Shown here piece by piece: positions 5,578 to 11,732 of a stretch of 11,732 nt of DNA. The position numbers and the translations under genes were made by a program. The notes beneath the pieces were generated by a model. That model had not been told where the DNA came from. It worked only from the letters and a program-made list of their open reading frames with translations, and made no database searches. Each line of letters starts with the position of its first letter. The stretch's first letter is position 1. This DNA is from Clostridiales bacterium UBA3953 (GTDB lineage Bacteria; Bacillota; Clostridia; Oscillospirales; CAG-272), in contig DGDL01000086.1 in assembly GCA_002385415.1 (NCBI GenBank), positions 1,099 to 12,830 on the forward strand, read 5' to 3'.

Positions 5578-8331
5578 TTGGCGCGGAGAATATCGGCAAA
5601 ATCCGCGCTCCGCGTGTTTATCCGCAGGATGAATACAAACAACGCCGATAAAAACAAAGAAAGCGGTGCGAAACAGGTTTCCGCAAAGGCGCTTATGCGC
5701 AAGCTGAACGCCGGGATGAGCGAGGCTAAAATGCAGCTCGACGAGCTCGGCGGTCCGTTTGATTCGCCTGGACGCACCGAAAAGTCGTCTCCGGCAAAAG
5801 CCGGCTATCGCGACACCGACGCCGGCCATGGCGGGGAGTCGGCGCCGGGTGCCGGAGCGCGATATTCCGGCGAACGCCCAGACGATTTTTTGGGCGGCGG
5901 CGGACGCGCCGGCGATTATTACGAAAAGCGAAGCGACTCATCGACGCAGGAGCGGCCGGGTCGGATTGTCTACAGGTTCCGTCGCACGAGCAAAAAAGAG
6001 CTTCTGTCGTCGCCCGGCATGGGGACCTATGTAAGCTCGGGCGGTAAAGATAAAAAGGCCCAAGCCGCAGAAATTGAGCGCGACAGTGCCCCGACAAAGC
6101 AGTTTGATGCTGTAGACGACCAGAGCGCCGACCTTGCGGCACTGATGAAAAAATACCTCTCCGAAGAGGAGTATCAAAAATATCTGAAGCGCCATGGCGG
6201 CGTAATCCCGCCCAGCACATCGGAATTTGAAGAGGCGCAGGCGGAGGAGCCTGCCCTTCCGCCGGAGCCCGGCACGCTCCCGGAACACGACAAAAAGCAG
6301 CTTGATGCTGAAACGCGCGAGCTGTCGGAAACCGGCGACGACCAGGGCGACGAGATAAAAAAGCGCATTCGCGAGGCAGAGGAATATGTCCGCAGCATAA
6401 CCGACAAGCCTCCGGCACGCGAGACCGATGAACAGAGCGAAGGCGAGCTTGACGAAACCGACGTCAACCTGATGATTGCCTTCGGCATGGAGGACGAGCT
6501 TGCAAATACCGTCGGAATCGATAAAGTAAGCCAAATAGAGGAGGCGCTCGCGCGCGATATAGTCCAGTTCGAGGACGCGGAAAAGCCGGCGAAACGCCAG
6601 CCGCAAAAAGAAGAGTTCGAGTTTACATCGAGCGAGCAGGCAAAAGGTATATTCCGCCGCTATAAAATCGAGTATCGCAAGCTGATGCTGCGGGTGCTCT
6701 GCTGTCTTGTTTTGCTTGTGGCATCGTTTTTATATGAGAACATCTCGGTTTTCGGTGCCGAGCTGCCCGCGGTGCTAAATTCCGAGATTTATCCGGTCAC
6801 GAATATAATGTTTGACCTTCAGCTTGTGGTGCTGGCAGGTGCGCTTGTCTGGCGCCAGCTTGTGGAAGGTGTGCAGGCCCTGTTTAAGCTGAAGCCGCTG
6901 CCTTCATCGGTGCTGTGGACGGTGCTGACGGTAACGCTTGTTTACGACATAGCGATGTGTTTTGCCGGACTGCAGCCGGACGGTATCAAGCTGTACGGTT
7001 TCCCGGCGATTCTTTGCGTATTCCTTGCGCTTGTTGCGGAATACCACAATCTGCGCCGCGAAATCTACAGCTTTAACATAGCGGCCTCCAAACGTATCAA
7101 ATATGCGATTGACAAGGTTCCGCCCGAGGAGGCGACGCTCGAAACCGAGGCGTTCGGCGAGTATATGCCCGAGTCGCCCTCCATTTTCCGCATAAGCCAT
7201 ACCAATTTTATCGATGGTTTCTATCGCCGTACAAGGACGTATTCCAAAAACAAGTCCGTAATCGGCGCGGTTATACCGCTGGTTGTAATTGTTTCAGCCA
7301 TATTTTTCGTTGCGGGCTATTACGTTACCCAAGACGCGGTGGACGCGCTAACCACTGCATTTTTGACATTTATGCTATGCATGCCGGCATCGGTGTTTGT
7401 GCTTTACAGCTACCCGATGTTCAAGGCGTCTGCCACCGCATTTGACCTTGAAAGCGCCATAATCGGCGAGGCGTCGGTCGACGAATATACGGCTGCGAGC
7501 GCGATTTCATTCGACGACAAGGAAGTTTTCCCGCCGACGGGCGTCAAGGTGCGAAGCGTAAAAGTGTACGGCTCAAGCCGAATAGATCAGGTCATATATA
7601 TCGCCGCAAGTGTGTTTGCGCATGTGGGCGGTTCGCTTTCCGACGTATTGGACATAGCGACAATCGACCTCGGTCACTCAGACGACGTTGAGATTATAGA
7701 CGTCGAAGCCGACGGGCTGGAGGCGACCGTCGAAGGCCGGCGCATTTACCTCGGTCGTGCCTCGTACCTGAGGCGCAACAGCTTTGTCCCCCTGCGGGAC
7801 GCCGACGACGAGGAGATAGAAAACGGCGGCGAAATCTGCATCATGTATATGACCGTCGGCGACGAGGTCGCGGCAAAAATATATGTGCAGTATCATATCG
7901 ACCCCGAGTTTGAGTTTATATTAAAACAGCTTTACAGCGCCGGCGTGTGCGTTGGCATCAAGACTGCCGACCCCAACATCGACGACCGCATGCTGGGCTT
8001 GAGGATCAAGCTGGACAAATACCCGGTGAAGGTATTAAAGTGTAAAACTACCGACGAAAGCACCGAGACAAAGCCCCGCGTAGACAGCGGGATAGTGTCG
8101 AAAAGCTCGGTCAAAGCGCTGCTGCAGACCCTTGCTATTTGCGATAAAGTCCAGCATATAACCAAAACCGGCATTGTCATAAAGCTGTTTGCAATTCTGA
8201 TAGGCATACTGCTGTCGGCATTTTTGTTGGCACTCGGCCTTTCGGCGAGTGTTATATCGCTTTATGTAGCGCTTTTCCAGCTGTTCTGGATATTGCCGAT
8301 GGTGATAATCTCAAAGCTTTTTATAAATTAA
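5578..8331 (+). CDS. Degenerate P1B-type ATPase-like membrane protein with long acidic N-terminal tail
   Basis: 917 residues; I know no named family for it. Residues 1-360 are charged, Gly/Pro/Glu/Asp-rich and probably disordered, with a small helical patch (MKKYLSEEEYQKYLKRHGG, 190-208). Hydrophobic segments at about 369-387, 406-428, 443-463, 470-488, 561-583, 590-614, 866-888 and 890-912 match the 4+2+2 order of heavy-metal P-type ATPases. Residues 601-603 are Cys-Met-Pro where CPx occurs. The stretch 628-655 aligns with the region entering the phosphorylation site but reads FDDKEVFPP (645-653) instead of DKTGTLT. Residues 750-799 follow the P-domain, with TADPN (796-800) in place of TGDN. 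There is no TGE loop, no HP and no GDGxND. I infer a pseudo-ATPase, perhaps a scaffold or metal sensor. The start is TTG, with AAAGGA (5565-5570) 7 nt upstream; ATG 5629 lacks a good Shine-Dalgarno site. It is 85 nt after rlmB and 31 nt before the peptidase gene. Confidence 0.8.
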   Translation: MARRISAKSALRVFIRRMNTNNADKNKESGAKQVSAKALMRKLNAGMSEAKMQLDELGGPFDSPGRTEKSSPAKAGYRDTDAGHGGESAPGAGARYSGERPDDFLGGGGRAGDYYEKRSDSSTQERPGRIVYRFRRTSKKELLSSPGMGTYVSSGGKDKKAQAAEIERDSAPTKQFDAVDDQSADLAALMKKYLSEEEYQKYLKRHGGVIPPSTSEFEEAQAEEPALPPEPGTLPEHDKKQLDAETRELSETGDDQGDEIKKRIREAEEYVRSITDKPPARETDEQSEGELDETDVNLMIAFGMEDELANTVGIDKVSQIEEALARDIVQFEDAEKPAKRQPQKEEFEFTSSEQAKGIFRRYKIEYRKLMLRVLCCLVLLVASFLYENISVFGAELPAVLNSEIYPVTNIMFDLQLVVLAGALVWRQLVEGVQALFKLKPLPSSVLWTVLTVTLVYDIAMCFAGLQPDGIKLYGFPAILCVFLALVAEYHNLRREIYSFNIAASKRIKYAIDKVPPEEATLETEAFGEYMPESPSIFRISHTNFIDGFYRRTRTYSKNKSVIGAVIPLVVIVSAIFFVAGYYVTQDAVDALTTAFLTFMLCMPASVFVLYSYPMFKASATAFDLESAIIGEASVDEYTAASAISFDDKEVFPPTGVKVRSVKVYGSSRIDQVIYIAASVFAHVGGSLSDVLDIATIDLGHSDDVEIIDVEADGLEATVEGRRIYLGRASYLRRNSFVPLRDADDEEIENGGEICIMYMTVGDEVAAKIYVQYHIDPEFEFILKQLYSAGVCVGIKTADPNIDDRMLGLRIKLDKYPVKVLKCKTTDESTETKPRVDSGIVSKSSVKALLQTLAICDKVQHITKTGIVIKLFAILIGILLSAFLLALGLSASVISLYVALFQLFWILPMVIISKLFIN

Positions 8332-8362
8332 AATATTTCATATATAACGGAGTACCAATACT

Positions 8363-8968
8363 ATGAGCGAAAAAATCTCGGAAAAGTATTTGACATTTGG
8401 AGAATCGAAAAAGTATCTGTCCGAGGAGCATGTCAAACTGCTTATCGACACATTTGATAAAGTATACGAGGGTATTTGCGAGACGTTCAATAACGGCGAG
8501 CTGCGCCCGGTTGAGTATATAATCGACCCGGAATACGACGGCGTCGCCTACACCACTTGGCGCAAGGTTGTGCTCAACCCAAAATGGCTCGAGGAGCATC
8601 CGTGGGACATAGACTGCATGACCCACGAGCTTATCCACGTTGCCCAGAACTATAAAGATGTCGAGTGCCCGTTCTGGATTTGTGAAGGTCTTGCCGACTA
8701 TGGCAGAGCAAAATTCGGCCTTTACAACAAAGAAGGCAAATGGGAGCTTCCCAAATACAGCGACAAGCAAAAATATACCGACGGCTACCGCGTTGCGGCC
8801 GCGTTTTTCCTTTGGATTGAAGAGAACATCGATCCAACCCTTCCAAAGGATCTTAACGATACAATCAAGGCCGGCAAATATACTGACGATTACTTCAAAA
8901 ACAAGACCGGCTATACGGTCGACGAGCTTTGGCAGAAATATGCCGAAGCCAACAAAGCAAACGCTTGA
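8363..8968 (+). CDS. BSP-family (basic secretory protein-like) putative zinc metallopeptidase
   Basis: A 201-residue protein resembling the plant basic secretory protein family (peptidase of plants and bacteria, Pfam BSP). The zincin motif HELIHVAQ (88-95) provides His88, Glu89 and His92. It is followed by FWICEGLADYGR (104-115), where the conserved EGLADY block supplies a downstream acidic residue. Further family features are the W-containing segment at 127, GYRVAAAFFLWIE (141-153) and the C-terminal TGYTVDELWQKY (182-193). All catalytic positions appear intact. There is no signal peptide or membrane segment, so it looks cytoplasmic unless exported by another route, which is unusual given the family name. 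The start is ATG, with ACGGAGT (8347-8353) about 10 nt upstream. It follows the pseudo-ATPase gene by 31 nt, suggesting co-transcription and possibly joint function. Substrate is unknown. Confidence 0.82.
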   Translation: MSEKISEKYLTFGESKKYLSEEHVKLLIDTFDKVYEGICETFNNGELRPVEYIIDPEYDGVAYTTWRKVVLNPKWLEEHPWDIDCMTHELIHVAQNYKDVECPFWICEGLADYGRAKFGLYNKEGKWELPKYSDKQKYTDGYRVAAAFFLWIEENIDPTLPKDLNDTIKAGKYTDDYFKNKTGYTVDELWQKYAEANKANA

Positions 8969-9041
8969 GATGGCAGCGCCGCATACATACCGGTACGGAG
9001 GCTTGCCGAATAATCAAAAAGAAAGGTTGTAACTGACAAAA

Positions 9042-10895
9042 ATGTATTCCGATTCGCTGCTGCGCTCGGTTGAAAAACCGGGTCGCTATACGGGCGGCGA
9101 GTTCGGGCAGGTCATAAAGTCAAAGGACGGGGTGGCAGCGCGCGTTGCGTTCTGCTTCCCCGACACTTATGAAATAGGCATGTCCAACCTCGGCGTCCGT
9201 ATTCTTTACGGTGTACTGAACGCCATGGACGACGTTTGGTGCGAGCGCGTCTTTGCTCCTTGGGTGGATATGGAGGCCGAGATGCGAAAAAAAGGCATCA
9301 GGCTGTCCGCACTTGAGAGCGGTGACGAGCTTTTGTGCTTTGATTTTGTCGCTTTCACGCTTCAGTACGAGCTTTCATATACAAACGTGCTGAACATGCT
9401 CGAGCTTGCCGGGCTTCCGCTCACCTCCGCGGAGAGAGGCGACTTAGTGCTCGGTACCTCGCCAATAGTAATTGGAGGCGGCCCGTGTGCATATAATGCC
9501 GAGCCCGTCGCAGACTTTTTCGATTTGTTTTTGATAGGCGAGGGAGAAGAGGCACTTCCAGAGCTTGTACGCCTTTATATAAATATGAAGAAATCCGGTG
9601 CGAGCAAGTCGGAGTTTCTGCGCGAAGCCGCAAAGCTCGAGGGCTGGTATGTGCCGTCACTTTACGAGATAGAGTACGGCGACGACGGCACAATCGCGTC
9701 GGTCACCCCGCTTGACGGCGCTCCTGCAAAGATAAAAAAACGCATAGTCTTAGACCTCGATAAATCCTATTTCCCTGATATGGTGGTCATGCCCTATATA
9801 GAAACGGTGCATGACCGTATCATGCTGGAAGTTTACCGCGGCTGCATACGTGGCTGCCGCTTCTGCCAGGCGGGCATGGTATACAGGCCGGTTCGTGAGA
9901 AATCGCCGGAGGTGCTCGACCGTCAGGCGCGCGTGCTCTGCGACAACACCGGCTACAGCGAAATATCGCTCTCGTCGCTGTCGATTTCGGACTACTCCTG
10001 CCTGCGCGATCTTACACAGCGGCTGCTTTCCTGGACAGAGGAGCGCAAGATAAACCTGTCGCTGCCCTCGCTGCGTGCCGACAGCTTTACCGACGAGCTT
10101 ATGGAGCGCATATCCAGCGTCCGCTCGTCCGGCTTGACATTTGCGCCCGAAGCAGGCACGCCCCGCCTGCGCGATGCAATCAACAAAAATATTACTGAGG
10201 AGGAAATCCTGTCCGCATGCCGTACCGCTTATGCTGCGGGCAAGACCTCGGTAAAACTCTATTTTATGATTGGGCTTCCGACCGAAACCTATGAGGATAT
10301 AGACGGCATTGCCGAGCTTGCCCAAAAAGCAGTTGACGAGTATTACCGCACGCCGGAGCGCGTGAAAGGCCGCCATGTGAATGTCACGATAAGTGTGGCC
10401 GGTTTTGTGCCCAAACCTTTCACCCCCTTCCAGTGGTGTGCACAGGACACGGTCGAAACCTTACGCGAAAAGCAGGCGTATCTTGCCGATAAACTCAAGG
10501 GTAACCGCAAAGTGCGCTATAATTGGCATGAGGCAAAGGTTAGTTTCCTCGAGGCTGTATTTGCGCGTGGCGACAGGCGCCTTTCAGCCGCGCTTATCGA
10601 GGCAAGGCGCCGCGGCGTGCGTTTTGATAGCTGGGACGAGTTTTTTGACTATGACGTTTGGATGGACATATTCAAAACTGTGGGAATCGACCCCTCATTT
10701 TACGCAAACCGCGAGTTCGGCAAGAACGAAGTGCTACCATGGGACATATTTGACATCGGCGTGACCAAGTCGTTTTTGCACCGCGAGTATGAGCGCGCCA
10801 AGCGGAGCGAGCCGTCGAAGAACTGTCGCGAGGGTTGCCTCGGCTGCGGCGCAAACAGGTTGGGAGGTGAGCGCTCGTGCTGCCCCATACCTTGA
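9042..10895 (+). CDS. TIGR03960-family radical SAM protein, function unknown
   Basis: A 617-residue radical SAM enzyme of the uncharacterised TIGR03960 type. The N-terminal third (about 30-180) resembles the cobalamin-binding-like domain of B12-type radical SAM proteins (FCFPDTYEIGMSNLGVRILY, GGGPCAYNAEP, FLIGEGEEALPEL), but no DxHxxG motif is seen, so cobalamin binding is doubtful. The [4Fe-4S]/SAM motif is YRGCIRGCRFCQAG, with C268, C272 and C275 (CX3CX2C). The TIM-barrel continues through SLSSLSISDYS, TFAPEAGTPRLRD and KLYFMIGLPTET. The C terminus is Cys-rich (C595, C599, C602, C613, C614) and may hold a second metal site. The start is ATG 9042; AAAGG (9022-9026) is 15 nt upstream, longer than ideal. 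It overlaps the next gene by 19 nt. The family is nearly always paired with TIGR03936, and the substrate is unknown. Confidence 0.9.
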   Translation: MYSDSLLRSVEKPGRYTGGEFGQVIKSKDGVAARVAFCFPDTYEIGMSNLGVRILYGVLNAMDDVWCERVFAPWVDMEAEMRKKGIRLSALESGDELLCFDFVAFTLQYELSYTNVLNMLELAGLPLTSAERGDLVLGTSPIVIGGGPCAYNAEPVADFFDLFLIGEGEEALPELVRLYINMKKSGASKSEFLREAAKLEGWYVPSLYEIEYGDDGTIASVTPLDGAPAKIKKRIVLDLDKSYFPDMVVMPYIETVHDRIMLEVYRGCIRGCRFCQAGMVYRPVREKSPEVLDRQARVLCDNTGYSEISLSSLSISDYSCLRDLTQRLLSWTEERKINLSLPSLRADSFTDELMERISSVRSSGLTFAPEAGTPRLRDAINKNITEEEILSACRTAYAAGKTSVKLYFMIGLPTETYEDIDGIAELAQKAVDEYYRTPERVKGRHVNVTISVAGFVPKPFTPFQWCAQDTVETLREKQAYLADKLKGNRKVRYNWHEAKVSFLEAVFARGDRRLSAALIEARRRGVRFDSWDEFFDYDVWMDIFKTVGIDPSFYANREFGKNEVLPWDIFDIGVTKSFLHREYERAKRSEPSKNCREGCLGCGANRLGGERSCCPIP

Positions 10896-11527
10896 GAATC
10901 AGGTTTGCTAAGCGGGGGAAGCTGAAGTTTATCTCGCACCTCGACCTGTGCCGAACAATGCAGGCGGCAATGCTGCGCGCAAATCTGCCTTTGTGGTACA
11001 CCGAGGGATATAACCCCCATCCGCGCATTACAATAGCGCTCCCCCTTTCGGTCGGCTGCGAAAGCGAGTGCGAGCTGCTCGACGTCAGGGTGACCGAGCT
11101 GCCCGATTTTGCACAGACCGCAAAAAAACTGGGTAATGCTACCGTGCCTGAGCTCGAGATACTCGAGATATACGAGCCAATAGCCAAGTTTTCCGATATA
11201 GGTTTCGCCGAATATAAAATTTATTTCGATTTACCTTATTCAGACGATTATCCGGCGCTGTTTTCGGGCCAGGTAATAGTTCAAAAGCGCACAAAAAGAG
11301 GCGATGTCGACACTGACATCTCGAAGATGATAAAAAGCATAAAGTTTGAGGCGGAGAGCCATGGCACGCTGTGCCGCGCCGTCCTCTCCGCGTCGCCCGA
11401 CAGCTATCTAAACCCCGAATATATTGTCAGAGCAATCGAAAACAGCAGGGGAATGGACAAAAATTCATTTGAGTATTCGATTTGTCGGATGAATATTCTG
11501 GACAAATCGGGAAAAACTTTTAGGTGA
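10877..11527 (+). CDS. TIGR03936/DUF2344 protein, partner of the radical SAM enzyme
   Basis: A 216-residue member of the DUF2344/TIGR03936 family, found next to or fused with TIGR03960 radical SAM proteins. Visible family blocks are RIRFAKRGKLKFISHLDLCR (7-26), YTEGYNPHPRITIALPLSVG (41-60), CESECELLDV (61-70), and KRTKRGDVDTDI (137-148). The GTG start is well supported: GGGAGGTG (10862-10869) lies 7 nt upstream, inside the end of the preceding gene, and the 19-nt overlap points to translational coupling. No catalytic residues are known for the family; the conserved His/Asn/Pro block might bind RNA or metal, which is speculation. In many Firmicutes the pair precedes rng, rplU, prp and rpmA. 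Here a promoter and a leader-like RNA follow directly, without rng. Confidence 0.9.
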   Translation: MLPHTLRIRFAKRGKLKFISHLDLCRTMQAAMLRANLPLWYTEGYNPHPRITIALPLSVGCESECELLDVRVTELPDFAQTAKKLGNATVPELEILEIYEPIAKFSDIGFAEYKIYFDLPYSDDYPALFSGQVIVQKRTKRGDVDTDISKMIKSIKFEAESHGTLCRAVLSASPDSYLNPEYIVRAIENSRGMDKNSFEYSICRMNILDKSGKTFR

Positions 11528-11537
11528 CGTCAAAAAA

Positions 11538-11576
11538 GTGCACAATCATCACATGTCCGCCTTGTGTGTATTGCAC
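11538..11576. other. Imperfect stem-loop in the spacer after the DUF2344 gene
   Basis: GTGC (11538-11541) and AAT (11544-11546) pair with ATTGCAC (11570-11576), with a two-base bulge. Inside, CACAT (11550-11554) pairs with GTGTG (11564-11568), one pair being a G-T wobble. Six A residues (11532-11537) precede it, so on the minus strand it would end in a T-run like a terminator; on the plus strand no T-run follows. The loop strand GTCCGCCT (11555-11562) is also exactly complementary to AGGCGGAC (11603-11610), so two folds compete. The role is unknown. Confidence 0.4.
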
Positions 11577-11593
11577 AAACTTACAAAAAAGAG

Positions 11594-11622
11594 TTGACAA
11601 CGAGGCGGACTTGTGATATACT
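11594..11622 (+). promoter_or_regulatory. Strong sigma-A promoter, probably for rplU
   Basis: A perfect TTGACA (11594-11599), a 17-bp spacer and TATACT (11617-11622, 5 of 6) form a near-consensus promoter; transcription would begin near 11629. The strength fits a ribosomal protein operon. The spacer contains AGGCGGAC (11603-11610), the right arm of an exact 8-bp inverted repeat whose left arm is at 11555-11562. Confidence 0.88.
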
Positions 11623-11628
11623 ATGCAA

Positions 11629-11732
11629 GTCGCCGCAAGGGGACGCGGTAAAAATAACGCAGGTGAGGCAAAAAAGTCCAACCAAGCGAGCGCCCCGCAA
11701 TATTAAGCGGCCCATTCGGTCATTGAAAATTG
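11629..11732 (+). ncRNA. Structured 5' leader, probable L21 ribosomal protein leader (cut by window end)
   Basis: After the promoter there are about 100 nt with no open reading frame but clear pairing potential. CCGC (11633-11636) pairs with GCGG (11645-11648), closing the loop AAGGGGAC. GGAC in that loop (11641-11644) can pair with GTCC at 11676-11679, a possible pseudoknot. A second short stem is CCGC (11695-11698) with GCGG (11707-11710). The position after the TIGR03960/TIGR03936 pair, where rplU usually lies, makes the Firmicute L21 leader the best guess; this rests on context more than on recognised consensus. The downstream gene is outside the window. Confidence 0.5.

Noticed and set aside
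5726..6606. Two overlapping minus-strand open frames (230 and 222 codons) opposite the 917-residue gene
   Set aside because: Their products are Arg/Ala-rich or Leu/Phe-rich as expected from antisense of Glu/Lys/Gly codons, and no ribosome site was noted. The plus frame has a good one and continues into clear membrane segments.
7378..7520. Calling the 917-residue protein a working metal-transporting ATPase
   Set aside because: The phosphorylation, dephosphorylation and hinge motifs required for the pump cycle are absent or altered.
8970..9032. Small 20-codon open frame between the peptidase and radical SAM genes
   Set aside because: There is no Shine-Dalgarno site before its ATG, the product has no recognisable feature, and it is short enough to occur by chance.
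9033..9044. CTG start at 9033 for the radical SAM gene, closer to the AAAGG site
   Set aside because: CTG starts are rare and the ATG at 9042 is adequate; it would add only three residues.
11655..11700. RNase P RNA start, because of GAGG...AAGTCC-like letters
   Set aside because: The universal GAGGAAAGTCC block is not matched (extra bases between GAGG and AGTCC), and the surrounding helices are not recognisable.

Overview
The window reads as a chromosomal segment of a Firmicute of the class Clostridia, most likely an Oscillospiraceae/Ruminococcaceae-type anaerobe. Evidence: a CymR-like Rrf2 regulator next to cysK, purine-rich Shine-Dalgarno sites with frequent TTG/GTG starts, consensus sigma-A promoters, and the TIGR03960/TIGR03936 pair directly before what looks like the ribosomal protein L21 leader. 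Base composition is about half GC in genes and AT-rich between them. No phage, IS, tRNA, rRNA or CRISPR is visible, and no gene-free stretch exceeds 300 bases.

Layout. (1) 1-569 (+): C-terminal part of enolase, its start outside the window, ending at a hairpin (about 570-614) that can serve convergent transcripts from both sides. (2) 617-2008 (-): an rrf2-cysK operon with the regulator transcribed first; its promoter is at 2034-2062. (3) 2200-4541 (+): mntP (manganese exporter), apbE (FAD:protein FMN transferase, TTG start overlapping the mntP stop) and a VTT/DedA-type membrane protein, closed by a strong terminator at 4570-4595. The divergent rrf2 and mntP promoters share an exact 11-bp direct repeat. 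(4) 4737-11527 (+): from a good extended -10 promoter, rlmB (23S rRNA 2'-O-methyltransferase), a 917-residue membrane protein, a BSP-family putative metallopeptidase, a TIGR03960 radical SAM protein and a TIGR03936/DUF2344 protein. No convincing terminator is seen between them. (5) 11528-11732: a hairpin-rich spacer, a near-consensus promoter and the start of a structured leader, probably for rplU outside the window.

The most unusual item is the 917-residue protein (5578-8331). Its last 550 residues follow the P1B-type (heavy-metal) ATPase layout: four membrane segments, a short cytoplasmic loop, two membrane segments with a CPx-like site, a P/N-like cytoplasmic domain and two final membrane segments. 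Every catalytic signature is altered or missing: no TGE loop, DKTGT reduced to DDKEV, TGDN changed to TADPN, no HP and no GDGxND. It also carries about 360 acidic, probably disordered residues at the N terminus. I read it as a pseudo-P-type ATPase, possibly a scaffold or sensor, next to a cytoplasmic-looking metallopeptidase. This assignment comes from reading the sequence and has not been tested by a profile or structure search.
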